Of a stretch of DNA of 64,000 bases, positions 1 through 8,731 are shown piece by piece. This DNA is from Paludibaculum fermentans. GTDB lineage: Bacteria > Acidobacteriota > Terriglobia > Bryobacterales > Bryobacteraceae. Under the pieces are notes generated by a model that worked only from the letters and a program-made list of their open reading frames with translations, did not search any database and was not told the DNA's origin. Made by a program: the position numbers and the translations under genes. The DNA lies in assembly GCF_015277775.1 (NCBI RefSeq), contig NZ_CP063849.1:4464001-4528000 (forward strand). Reading direction: 5' to 3'. Every line of letters begins with the position of its first letter. The stretch's first letter is position 1.

Positions 1-1411
1 CTGTCGGGACTGCGCGGTTGAGAGAGTCCGACTTGCTGAATTTGGGCCAGCTGTATCCATAGAAGGCCACGAAGGCGAAACAGACGGCCGGCACGATGAA
101 GCCGCGGGACATGTCGAACTCGTCGGCGACCCAGCCCATCAGCTTGGGAAGCAGGGCTCCCCCCATGATGGCCATGACGATGAAAGAAGAGGCCTTCTTG
201 GCGCGGGCGCCGAGGCCGAAGATCCCCAGGGCGAAGATAGTGGGAAACATGATCGACATGAAGAAGTAGCTGAGGAAGACGCAGATGACCGAGATCCAGC
301 CCAGCTTGAGGAAGACCAGGAAGGTGGCCAGGACGTTCATGGCTCCGTAGAGGCCTAACACCTTATGCGCTGAATACTTGCGGAGAATGCCGGCTCCGCT
401 GAAGCGGCCGATCAGGAAGCAGATGGAGCCGAGGGAGGCGAGGTTCGACGCACCCTTGTTGCTCATGGTGAGGACACCCGCCTTGTTCGGTTCAAACCAA
501 CCGGAGAGCCAATCGCGCAGGAAGCCCACGCTGGAGCCCACGCCCGCGAGATGCTCCGGCCAGGAGGCCGGGATGGTGGGCAGTTCGGAGGTCATGTAGT
601 TGATGAAGAAGCTGAAGATGCCGGCCTGGGCGGCGACGTAAAGAAACTGGGCGATCACGGCCATGACGAAGTGGGGATGCGACCAGATGGAGTGGGAGAC
701 GGGGGCGGCGGAGTCGTCGAGATGGTAGTCGTCTTCGCCCTTGATGTCGGGGATGTTGGAGAAGTAGAAGATGACGGCGAGGACGATGACGAAGATGGCG
801 ATGTACATGTACGGGATGTAGAGGGTCTCGCTGCCGGTGCTGCGGCCGGCGGCGTCCTTGCCGTAAAAGAACATGCTGCCGACGATGGGTCCAAAGATCC
901 AGCCGACGCCATTGCAGGACTGGGCGAGGTTGATGCGGGTGGCGGCGAAGCGCTGATCGCCGAGTACGGTTGTGTATGGATTAGCGATGGTCTCAAGGAA
1001 GGTGAGGCCGGTAGCGATAACGCAAACACCCGTTAAAAAAGCCACAAATGCCAGGTTGGCGGAGACACGGCCTTCATGAACCATCGAGTTGATGTGCGTG
1101 GCGGGGATGAACCAGAAGCCGCCCAGCGCGACGATCAAGAGTCCCATCACGATGCCGCCCTTATAGCCGAGCTTCGTGGCCAGCCAGCCGGCCGGAATGG
1201 ACATGAGGAAGTAGCCAAGATAGTGCGCGAACTGGACCCATGCCGACTGCGACTTGGACAGACCCAGTTCCTCCTGGAAGTGCTTGTCCATCACGTCGAT
1301 CATCCCGTTGCAGAAACCCCATAGCAGGAACAGGGAACTGATGAGGATAAACGTGAACATCAGATTCTGGCCGTCGGCGGTGACGAAGATACTCTTCTTG
1401 GTATTGCTCAT
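1..1411 (-). CDS. FucP-family sugar:H+ symporter (MFS), 3' end outside window
   Basis: Read right to left from ATG at 1409-1411; the frame stays open to the window edge (about 470 codons), so the stop is missing. The inner-membrane protein has the many hydrophobic segments of an MFS carrier. The block LLWGFCNGMIDVMDKHFQ in TM1 and TFLETIANPY in TM4 are the FucP signatures. Asp39 and Glu140 fall where E. coli FucP has the two acidic residues (Asp46, Glu135) that carry the proton. The family takes up L-fucose and related monosaccharides; the exact sugar cannot be told. It is divergent from the cytochrome gene at 1495 with about 80 bp between them. No Shine-Dalgarno sequence is seen directly upstream. 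Confidence 0.85.
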   Translation of the reverse strand, partial: MSNTKKSIFVTADGQNLMFTFILISSLFLLWGFCNGMIDVMDKHFQEELGLSKSQSAWVQFAHYLGYFLMSIPAGWLATKLGYKGGIVMGLLIVALGGFWFIPATHINSMVHEGRVSANLAFVAFLTGVCVIATGLTFLETIANPYTTVLGDQRFAATRINLAQSCNGVGWIFGPIVGSMFFYGKDAAGRSTGSETLYIPYMYIAIFVIVLAVIFYFSNIPDIKGEDDYHLDDSAAPVSHSIWSHPHFVMAVIAQFLYVAAQAGIFSFFINYMTSELPTIPASWPEHLAGVGSSVGFLRDWLSGWFEPNKAGVLTMSNKGASNLASLGSICFLIGRFSGAGILRKYSAHKVLGLYGAMNVLATFLVFLKLGWISVICVFLSYFFMSIMFPTIFALGIFGLGARAKKASSFIVMAIMGGALLPKLMGWVADEFDMSRGFIVPAVCFAFVAFYGYSWPKFSKSDSLNRAVPT

Positions 1412-1494
1412 GGCGATTGGAAAGAGTCTATCAACGATCGCCCCCTCCTTTGCGCGCCCCATCTTGACGGCACCGGTTGATATGCTGTTCACCA

Positions 1495-3972
1495 ATGCGG
1501 GCTGCTTTCCTTGTCCTCTGGGTACTCTCCGTCCATGCCGCCGAACCGGTGAGCTACCAGCGCAGCGTCCAGCCGATCCTGGCTGAGCGCTGCCAGATGT
1601 GCCACAACGCGCGCAATGCCAGCGGGCAGTTCTCCGCCGCCTCGGTGCCGTCGCTGCTGCGGGGTGGGGTGTCGGGTCCGGCGGTAAAACCGGCGCAGGC
1701 GGATGCCAGCCTGCTGGTTCAGGTGATCAGCGGCGAGAAGCCGCGGATGCCGAAGGCCGGGGCTCCGCTGAGCGCCGCCGAAGTCGCCACCATCCGGCGT
1801 TGGATCGAGGAGGGGGCCAGGGACGATTCCTCCGGCGCCGCCACGACGCAGGCCTGGTGGTCGTTGAAGCCGCTGCAGGCCGTGCAGCCGCCGAATTTGA
1901 AGGACCCCTGGATCCAGAATCCGATTGATGCGTTCATCCTCGACAAGCTGCGGGCGAACACGCTTTCGCCGTCGCAGCCGGCGGGGCGGCGCACGCTGAT
2001 CCGGCGAGTGTACCAGGATCTGATTGGACTGCCGCCGACGCCGGCGGAGGTCAGCGCGTTCGTGAAGGACGAGTCTCCGGATGCTTACGCACAGGTGGTG
2101 GACCGGCTGCTGGCGTCGCCGCGGTATGGGGAGCGCTGGGCGCGGCACTGGTTCGACGTCATGCACTATGGCGAATCGCATGGCTACGACAAGGACAAGC
2201 CGCGGCTGAACGCCTGGCCGTATCGCGACTGGGTGATCCGCGCCTTCAACGAAGACAAGCCTTACGCGCGCTTTGTGCAGGAGCAGATCGCGGGGGATGC
2301 GCTGTTCCCAACGGATCCGCAGGCGCTGGTGGCGACGGGCTTCCTGGCTGCCGGTCCCTGGGATTTCGTCGGCCATCAGGAGTTGCGGGAAGGGACGGTC
2401 GACAAGGACCTGACGCGGGTCCTCGATCGAGACGATATGGTGGCCACCACCGTCTCCACTTTCACTTCTATGACCGCGCATTGCGCGCGCTGCCACGATC
2501 ACAAGTTCGATCCCATCCCACAGCAGGACTACTACAACCTGCAGGCGGTGTTTGCCGGTGTGGATCGTGCCGACCGCCCGTTCGACGACGATCCGGCCCT
2601 GTTCCAGAAGAGGCAGGCGCTGCTGCAGCAGAAGCAGGCGATTCAGCGGCGGCTGGATCCGCTGCTGGACAAGGTGGAGTTCGCCACGAGTCCGGCGATT
2701 GAGGCGCTGGACAGCTCGATCCAGGACGCCAGCCTGCTGATCACTCATATGGGCGAACCCAAGACGCCGGCCGAGGCCGCGCAGAAGCAGGAATTGGAGA
2801 CGCGCCGCACGGCCGACCGGGCGAAGCGCAAGCAACTGGTCGACGCGATCGTCGGGCCTGAAACGTATGCAGCGATCGAGCGGGTCAAGGCCGAGTTCGC
2901 GCCGATTGACGAGCAGTTGAAGGCGCTGCCGAAGCCGCGGCTGGTGTACGCTCCGGCGAGCTACTTTCAACGGGCGGGTACGTTCCGGCCGGCGCTGCAG
3001 CCGCGTCCGGTGACCGTGCTGGGGCGAGGCAATGTGCGCGCTCCCGGGAATCCGGCGTTTGCGGCGGGCCTGAGTTGCGTGTCCGGACTCCAGGCGAGGT
3101 TCGAGCTGGCGGATCCCAACGACGAAGGCAGGCGCCGCGCGGCACTGGCGCAGTGGATTACCGCCAAGGACAACATGCTGACCTGGCGATCGATTGTGAA
3201 TCGCGTCTGGCAGTATCACTTCGGCACGGGCATTGTGGAGACGGCCAGCGACTTCGGACGCATGGGCGCCAAACCGTCGCATCCCGAGATGCTCGACTGG
3301 CTGGCCGTCTGGTTCCGCGACGAGGCGCACGGCTCGCTGAAGCAGTTACACCGGCTGATCGTGACCAGCGCGGCGTATCAGCAGGCGTCCGCGCAACGCG
3401 AGGACGGCGCGAAGGTCGATGCCGACAACCGGCTGTTGTGGCGGATGAACCGCACGCGGCTCGACGCCGAGGCGTTTCGCGATTCGGTGCTGGCCGTGTC
3501 GGGCAAGATCGATCTCACCGCCGGCGGGCCGCCGGTGCAGATGTTCTTCTTCAAGGACGATCACTCGCCGGTGTACGACTATGCCCGGTTCGATCCGGAC
3601 AGTCCCGGAGCCTACCGCCGCAGCATCTACCGCCTGATTGTGCGTAGCGTGCCGGATCCGTTCCTGGAGCGGCTGGACTGCCCGGATCCATCGGTGCTGA
3701 CGCCGAAGCGGTCGACCACGATTACCGCGATCCAGGCGCTGGCGGCGTGGAACAACATCTTTGTCCTGCGCATGTCGGAGCACTTCGCGGAGCTGCTGCG
3801 CGGGCGGGAGTCCGATGCGGCGGCGCAGGTGCGGGAGGCGATCCGGCTGGCGCTGGGCCGGGAAGCGACGGAGCGCGAGCTGGAGCTCTACGCGAAGTAC
3901 GCCCAGCAGCAGGGGCTCGCCAACTTCTGCCGCGTGCTGTTCAACACCAACGAGTTTCTGTTCATCGATTGA
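1495..3972 (+). CDS. PSCyt1/DUF1549/DUF1553 secreted cytochrome-like protein
   Basis: About 825 residues. ATG 1495 was preferred over the upstream TTG 1477 because it gives a clean signal peptide (MRAAFLVLWVLSVHAA). Domains in order: PSCyt1 haem domain with Cys33-x-x-Cys36-His37; DUF1549 (from about residue 145, DLIGLPPTPAEV) with a second CxxCH (CARCH, about residue 330); a coiled, Gln-rich spacer; DUF1553 (about 545-790, NRVWQYHFGTGIV). The family is abundant in Planctomycetes and Acidobacteria and is always seen beside DUF1501 genes, as here. Its role is unknown but is commonly linked to periplasmic carbohydrate breakdown. It forms an operon with the next gene (11-nt gap). Confidence 0.9.
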   Translation: MRAAFLVLWVLSVHAAEPVSYQRSVQPILAERCQMCHNARNASGQFSAASVPSLLRGGVSGPAVKPAQADASLLVQVISGEKPRMPKAGAPLSAAEVATIRRWIEEGARDDSSGAATTQAWWSLKPLQAVQPPNLKDPWIQNPIDAFILDKLRANTLSPSQPAGRRTLIRRVYQDLIGLPPTPAEVSAFVKDESPDAYAQVVDRLLASPRYGERWARHWFDVMHYGESHGYDKDKPRLNAWPYRDWVIRAFNEDKPYARFVQEQIAGDALFPTDPQALVATGFLAAGPWDFVGHQELREGTVDKDLTRVLDRDDMVATTVSTFTSMTAHCARCHDHKFDPIPQQDYYNLQAVFAGVDRADRPFDDDPALFQKRQALLQQKQAIQRRLDPLLDKVEFATSPAIEALDSSIQDASLLITHMGEPKTPAEAAQKQELETRRTADRAKRKQLVDAIVGPETYAAIERVKAEFAPIDEQLKALPKPRLVYAPASYFQRAGTFRPALQPRPVTVLGRGNVRAPGNPAFAAGLSCVSGLQARFELADPNDEGRRRAALAQWITAKDNMLTWRSIVNRVWQYHFGTGIVETASDFGRMGAKPSHPEMLDWLAVWFRDEAHGSLKQLHRLIVTSAAYQQASAQREDGAKVDADNRLLWRMNRTRLDAEAFRDSVLAVSGKIDLTAGGPPVQMFFFKDDHSPVYDYARFDPDSPGAYRRSIYRLIVRSVPDPFLERLDCPDPSVLTPKRSTTITAIQALAAWNNIFVLRMSEHFAELLRGRESDAAAQVREAIRLALGREATERELELYAKYAQQQGLANFCRVLFNTNEFLFID

Positions 3973-3983
3973 GGAGCGCCGGA

Positions 3984-5399
3984 ATGAACCGTCGAACTTT
4001 TCTGTGGAACCATGGCGGCGGGCTGGGCGGGGTTGCCCTGGCGCATATGCTGGCGCGCAACGCGGCCGCCAGCGGCAAGGGCCGGCCTGAGCTGAACGGC
4101 GGGCTGCACCACAAGGCGCGGGCCAAGCGCGTGATCCAGCTCTTCATGTCGGGCGCGGCGAGCCAGTGCGACACCTTCGATTACAAGCCGCTGCTGATCC
4201 AGAAGGGCGGGCAGGCCTGGGATCCGGGCGAGAAGGTGGAGCTGTTCCAGAGCAATCCGGGCGTGGTGATGCCGAGTCCGTGGGGCTGGAAGCAGTACGG
4301 GCAATGCGGCAAGTGGGTGAGCGACCTGCTCCCCCACACGGCGGGTTGTGTCGACGACATCGCGTTTGTGGCGTCGATGATGGCGAAGTCGAACGTGCAC
4401 GGGCCCGCCACATTCATGCAGAATACGGGGTTCATCCTACCGGGTTTTCCCAGCGCCGGAGCGTGGGTCTCGTATGCGCTGGGCAGCGAGGCCGAGAACC
4501 TGCCGGACTTCGTGGTGCTGCCGGACCCGCGTGGGATGCCGCCGAACGGGGCGGCCAACTGGTCGTCCGGATTCCTGCCCGCGTCCAATCAGGCGACGAC
4601 GATCCGCGTGGGCACGCCTACGCCGATTCACGATTTACGTCCGCCGAAGGAGGCCGGGTTTATTACGGACGAGAGCGAACGGCAAGGGTTGGCCCTGCTG
4701 GACCAGGTCAATAAGATGCATGCGGCAGAGCGGGCCGGTGACTTGCGTCTGGATGCGCGGATTGCGTCGTATGAGATGGCCGCGCGGCTGCAGTTGAGCG
4801 CGCCGACCGTGCTCGACATTTCGGGCGAGTCGAAGGCGACTCGCGATGCGTACGGGCTGGACGAGGCGATTACGGCGGATATGGGACAGCGCTGCCTGGT
4901 GGCGCGGCGACTGGTTGAGCGCGGCGTCCGATTCGTGCAGGTGTGGAGCGGAGCGGACAATGGCTTCCCGCGCCGCAATTGGGACAGTCACGAGAATCTG
5001 GCCAAGGATCACGGCGAATTGGGCCGGGCCTTGGATAAACCGGTGGCCGGCCTGTTGAAGGATCTGAAGGCGCGCGGACTGCTGGAAGACACCATCGTCT
5101 ACTGGACCACGGAGTTCGGACGGATGCCTTGTAGCCAGGGCAGCAAGGGTCGCGATCACAACCCGTTCGGCTTTACGTCGTGGTTCGCCGGCGGCGGATT
5201 CAAGGGCGGTACGACCTACGGGGCGACGGATGAGTGGTCGTATAAAGCCGTGGACAAGCCGGTGTACTGCTATGACGTGCATGCGACGTTGCTGCATGCG
5301 ATGGGGATCGATCATACGAAGTTGACGTTCCGGCACAACGGGATCGACCGGCGGCTGACGGACGTACATGGGGTGGTGATTCCGGAAATGCTGAGCTGA
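3984..5399 (+). CDS. DUF1501 domain-containing protein
   Basis: 471 residues. ATG 3984 has GAGGAG 8 nt upstream; the frame extends further back into the previous gene but only this start gives the MNRRTFL twin-arginine signal (GGGLGGVALAHML hydrophobic core). DUF1501 belongs to the alkaline-phosphatase/sulfatase-like fold. Typical blocks are QLFMSGAASQCDTFDYKP near the N-terminus, VYWTTEFGRMP and GRDHNPFGFTSWFAGGG towards the C-terminus. It is exported in folded form by the Tat route and is the standard partner of the DUF1549/1553 protein encoded directly upstream. Biochemical activity is not established for the family. Confidence 0.9.
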   Translation: MNRRTFLWNHGGGLGGVALAHMLARNAAASGKGRPELNGGLHHKARAKRVIQLFMSGAASQCDTFDYKPLLIQKGGQAWDPGEKVELFQSNPGVVMPSPWGWKQYGQCGKWVSDLLPHTAGCVDDIAFVASMMAKSNVHGPATFMQNTGFILPGFPSAGAWVSYALGSEAENLPDFVVLPDPRGMPPNGAANWSSGFLPASNQATTIRVGTPTPIHDLRPPKEAGFITDESERQGLALLDQVNKMHAAERAGDLRLDARIASYEMAARLQLSAPTVLDISGESKATRDAYGLDEAITADMGQRCLVARRLVERGVRFVQVWSGADNGFPRRNWDSHENLAKDHGELGRALDKPVAGLLKDLKARGLLEDTIVYWTTEFGRMPCSQGSKGRDHNPFGFTSWFAGGGFKGGTTYGATDEWSYKAVDKPVYCYDVHATLLHAMGIDHTKLTFRHNGIDRRLTDVHGVVIPEMLS

Positions 5400-5468
5400 A
5401 TGGCCGGACTTTGGCGCGGAGTTTTCCGGGTAGATCTGACATAATCGGGGCGAAGTGAGTCGAAGTAG

Positions 5469-7043
5469 ATGATGCGACCCATGATTGCCCGCTTTGCGCG
5501 GTTCGCGATGCTCCTCCCGTCTGTCCTCCTGGCGAACGGAATGGCTTGGGGCTGCTTCTGCGTGGGTACTCCACGCAGGGCCTGCGAAGGCTTCGTTGAC
5601 AGCGATATTCTCTTCACCGGCCGGGTGACACGCATTGAGCCTCGAACGGATCAGGAGATAACGACCCGTGTGCTCAGCATGCTGTCACCAGCGGCTGGCG
5701 CAAAGCTTCGCGCACGCAAACCCCTCACCAATGAGGAGATGCTCGATGCCCTGAGGAAACTGCTGCCGGCGGAGGCCTTTCGGGCGCTCGAGGCGAAGTC
5801 GGGAGCGGCTCTGGAGCTGGATTTTCAAGGCGCCTTTTCAACCAGGGCGGCGCACATCCAAGTATTGGAGCGATTTCACGGGGATGTGGCGCACGAGGTG
5901 GAAATCCCCTTCGGAACGAGCAGTTGCGATTTTAAGTTCCAGGAGGAGCGCGAGTATCTGATTGATGCCTTCAGGGACCAGAAGTCCGGTGGCCTCAGAA
6001 CAGGCTCATGTTCAGGGACCGCGGAAATCAAGGATCCGCACCAGTTGGATATGTATCGAAATCTCCTGAGCCGATCGGCACCACCCACGGTGTTCGGGTT
6101 TGTTACCAGGCAGCCATCGGACTTGGAGCTCTTCTATCGAGCCTCAAAGCCGGTGGCCCAGGCCACCATCACTATCCGCTCCGGAGAACAGACCTGGCGG
6201 GCATCGACAGATGCTCGGGGGGAGTATTCACTGGCCTTGCCAGCACCTGGCTCCTATCAGGTCGAGGCCGGCCTGAGCGAGCTGCCTGAGCGGCAGCGGG
6301 TTCTTAGGCTCGACGTGCTGCCCGGCCAGTGCCAGCGTGTGAACTTCTCCGCTATTCCGATGGGCAGTATTCGTGGAAGGCTGCTCGACGCCGACGGCCA
6401 TGGGGTGGCTGGCGAACTCGTGGAAATTCGCGGGGTGCCTCCTACGCTCGACCCAAGGCACATCAGCAAGGAATACACCCAAGCCGACGGTATGTTTCGG
6501 ATTCCACGACTCATCTCCGGCGAATACCGGCTGTTGATCAATCCCGGTTTGCCGCCACGGAAGCGGAGATGGATGGGCGACCGTTCGCCTTACGGAGAGA
6601 CTTTTTACTCAGGAGCCGCCCCAAAGGATCAAGCCGTGACCATTCATCTCGATCCCGGCCAGGATCTCGACAATCTGGAATTCCGTCTACCGCCGGCGGC
6701 TCCGGAATGGCGCATGCACGGGGAGATCCAGGCTCCGGACGATGACCTTGAAGCGGTGAAGGTTTGGTTGGTGGAGGAAGGCTGGCCGGAGGATAAGGCG
6801 GTGATCGACGGAGTCCGGGTGGGTGTGGATGGGCAGTTCACCCTGGTAGGCGCCCAGGGCCGTTCGTATGCCATCTTCGGCCACTACCGGGATGCAAATG
6901 TACACTACCATTCCGCGATTACGCCGCTGATTCCTGGCGCACAGAGTCCCATCCGGCTGGTTCTGGAAGCGGCCCCCGCTAACGAAGACTGCGAACTCTG
7001 CCGTAAGTATCAACATCTCGACATCTCGCCAGATTGGAAGTGA
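5469..7043 (+). CDS. TIMP/NTR-like protein with carboxypeptidase-regulatory-like repeats
   Basis: 524 residues from ATG 5469 (alternative ATG 5481). Signal peptide ends near NGMAWG, leaving Cys-Phe-Cys close to the mature N-terminus. The pattern CFC...AC..F.DSDILFTGRV, SSCDFKFQEEREYLIDAF and GSCSGTAEI matches the tissue-inhibitor-of-metalloproteinase/netrin-like fold of bacterial proteins. From about residue 205 follow beta-sandwich modules of the carboxypeptidase-regulatory/CnaB type (ATITIRSGEQTWRASTDARG, then GSIRGRLLDADGHGVAGELV). It is probably secreted or periplasmic. The ligand or target is unknown; whether it inhibits a protease cannot be told from sequence. Confidence 0.7.
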   Translation: MMRPMIARFARFAMLLPSVLLANGMAWGCFCVGTPRRACEGFVDSDILFTGRVTRIEPRTDQEITTRVLSMLSPAAGAKLRARKPLTNEEMLDALRKLLPAEAFRALEAKSGAALELDFQGAFSTRAAHIQVLERFHGDVAHEVEIPFGTSSCDFKFQEEREYLIDAFRDQKSGGLRTGSCSGTAEIKDPHQLDMYRNLLSRSAPPTVFGFVTRQPSDLELFYRASKPVAQATITIRSGEQTWRASTDARGEYSLALPAPGSYQVEAGLSELPERQRVLRLDVLPGQCQRVNFSAIPMGSIRGRLLDADGHGVAGELVEIRGVPPTLDPRHISKEYTQADGMFRIPRLISGEYRLLINPGLPPRKRRWMGDRSPYGETFYSGAAPKDQAVTIHLDPGQDLDNLEFRLPPAAPEWRMHGEIQAPDDDLEAVKVWLVEEGWPEDKAVIDGVRVGVDGQFTLVGAQGRSYAIFGHYRDANVHYHSAITPLIPGAQSPIRLVLEAAPANEDCELCRKYQHLDISPDWK

Positions 7044-7073
7044 CGGGAGGCCGATCCCGGCTAACATAGCCAT

Positions 7074-7574
7074 ATGTCTCGCCGACGTACTCTCTGTCTC
7101 CTGGCCGCTTTTGCGCTGGCCACCCCTGCACTGCCCGCCGCCGAGGGCGACTCCCTCGAAGCCACTGTCCAGGCCGTGTACGCCGTCATCTCCGGACCGG
7201 CCGGCACGCGCGACTGGGCGAAGTTCCGCTCGCTGTTCACGGCGGGCGCGCGGCTGATTCCCGTTCGGCACACCGCCGAGGGCAATACGCCTCGCGTGAT
7301 GACGCCCGATGATTACGTGCAAATGGCCGGCGCCAACTTCGAGAAGGCCGGCTTCTTTGAAACCGAAGTCAGCCGCAAGGTGGAGCGCTATGGCTCCATC
7401 GCGCATGTCTTCAGCACCTACGAGTCGCGGCGCGCACCCGATGAAAAGCCCTTCGCGCGCGGCATCAACAGCTTCCAGTTGGTCTTCGACGGCAAGGACT
7501 GGAAGGTGATGACGATCCTCTGGGACTCCGAGCGGCCCGAGGCGCCGATCCCGGACAAGTACCTCACCAGGTAG
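7074..7574 (+). CDS. SnoaL/NTF2-like secreted protein
   Basis: 166 residues beginning MSRRRTLCLLAAFALATPALPAA, a typical Sec signal peptide. The mature part has the alpha+beta cone layout of SnoaL-like/NTF2-like proteins: an N-terminal helix (LEATVQAVYAVISG), a DWAKFRSLFTAGARLIPV strand-helix unit and a final strand pair NSFQLVFDGKDWKVMTILW. Members are small-molecule-binding or enzymatic pockets of very varied function, so no substrate is proposed. The stop is 3 nt from the convergent SGNH hydrolase stop at 7577. Confidence 0.75.
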   Translation: MSRRRTLCLLAAFALATPALPAAEGDSLEATVQAVYAVISGPAGTRDWAKFRSLFTAGARLIPVRHTAEGNTPRVMTPDDYVQMAGANFEKAGFFETEVSRKVERYGSIAHVFSTYESRRAPDEKPFARGINSFQLVFDGKDWKVMTILWDSERPEAPIPDKYLTR

Positions 7575-7576
7575 CC

Positions 7577-8665
7577 CTATTTCAGGATCTTCTTTAGCGC
7601 CTTCTGGAACTCCGCCGCCTGGCGCGTGAAGCCGAGGTCGGTCGGGTGCGAGCCGTCGATGGTCGCTTCGCCGTCGCTGCCCAGCAGGTCGTCCGCCTTG
7701 AGATAGTGCAGGTGCGGGATCTTCTCCTTCTGCATTTTGGCGTACTCTTCCCGCATGGCGGCGTGGTTCGATTCATTGCGCTCGCGCCGCGAGGCGTTCA
7801 GGAAATTGTCCGCGTAGTTGCGGTCTTCCACCAGCAGGATGGGCGTGTCGGGATGGGCCTCGCGCAGGACCTTCACGCACGGGATGGCATTCGAGTGGAC
7901 CTCTTTGGCCGTGAGGTTCGGCAGGCAGTCGAGCACGAACACGGCCGGATCCAGCTCCGCCACGAACTTCGCGACTTCGGGCTCCATCTTGCCGTTGCCG
8001 GAGAAGCCCAGGTTGATCACTTCCCGATCGAAGAGGCGGCCCAACATCGAGACGTGCGTCATGCCGGCGCGCGATGCGGAGAAGCCGTGCGTGATCGACG
8101 TCCCGTAGAACACGATCGGCTTGCGGCCCGCCGGCCGGGCGGGTCCGGTCTCCATCGAACTCCCCTTGGGCACGCCGATCTCGACGGAGGTGACCGGGTT
8201 GTGCATCGGCAGGTACACCATGTACTCGCGCGGACCGGCCGGCAGGCCGCTGGCCAGCGCGTCGGTGTTTTCCGGAAACTTCGTCGGACGCCCGATGCCG
8301 AGCCAGTGCCAGCGTCCGGCGTCGTTCTTCGCGTACAGGTCCAGGCCGCTGCAGGCCACCGGGGTGCTGTTTGGCGTCGTGAGAGTCTTGTTGGTCAGGG
8401 TCCAGCGCGCATGAATCGCCGTGGCGTTCGTGATGAAGCGGACCAGGACGCCGGCTGAGTCGCGGCTGAGATCCCAGACCACGGGCCGCACTACACCCTC
8501 AGCGCGTCCGGGCAGACGGTCGTAGGGCGCCTTCACGTCCTGAAAGCCCAACCCCTCCACCCTCAGCTTTTTGGCATCGTGCCATTCCAGCTCCGGAGCG
8601 GCGGCCGGAGCCTGCGCCAGCAACGGCGACGAACCCAGCAGCAGCGTAAATCGGCGTCGATCCAT
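7577..8665 (-). CDS. SGNH/GDSL hydrolase (esterase)
   Basis: 362 residues from ATG at 8663-8665, chosen because it starts the MDRRRFTLLLGSSPLLAQA signal; ATG 8680 is also possible. An N-terminal beta-sandwich (SGNH_hydro_N type, about 40-170) is followed by the catalytic domain. The nucleophile block is KPIVFYGTSITHG, with the Ser in GTS, the oxyanion Gly/Asn in LGFSGNGKM, and the Asp-x-x-His pair in IDGSHPTDLGF. The family removes acyl (often acetyl) groups from sugars or polysaccharides in the periplasm. Convergent with the SnoaL-like gene, divergent from the winged-helix gene at 8732. Confidence 0.88.
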   Translation of the reverse strand: MDRRRFTLLLGSSPLLAQAPAAAPELEWHDAKKLRVEGLGFQDVKAPYDRLPGRAEGVVRPVVWDLSRDSAGVLVRFITNATAIHARWTLTNKTLTTPNSTPVACSGLDLYAKNDAGRWHWLGIGRPTKFPENTDALASGLPAGPREYMVYLPMHNPVTSVEIGVPKGSSMETGPARPAGRKPIVFYGTSITHGFSASRAGMTHVSMLGRLFDREVINLGFSGNGKMEPEVAKFVAELDPAVFVLDCLPNLTAKEVHSNAIPCVKVLREAHPDTPILLVEDRNYADNFLNASRRERNESNHAAMREEYAKMQKEKIPHLHYLKADDLLGSDGEATIDGSHPTDLGFTRQAAEFQKALKKILK

Positions 8666-8731
8666 TCCGCGATCCTCCATGCAGTGAATCCCCATCATAT
8701 CCGGCTGCCCGGCTCGTTATCCTGGCAGTCA

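Noticed and set aside
1489-3330. 613-codon open frame antisense to the DUF1549/1553 gene
   Set aside because: Product is Arg/Gln/Leu-rich without domains; it is the usual antisense shadow of a high-GC gene with a clear protein on the plus strand.
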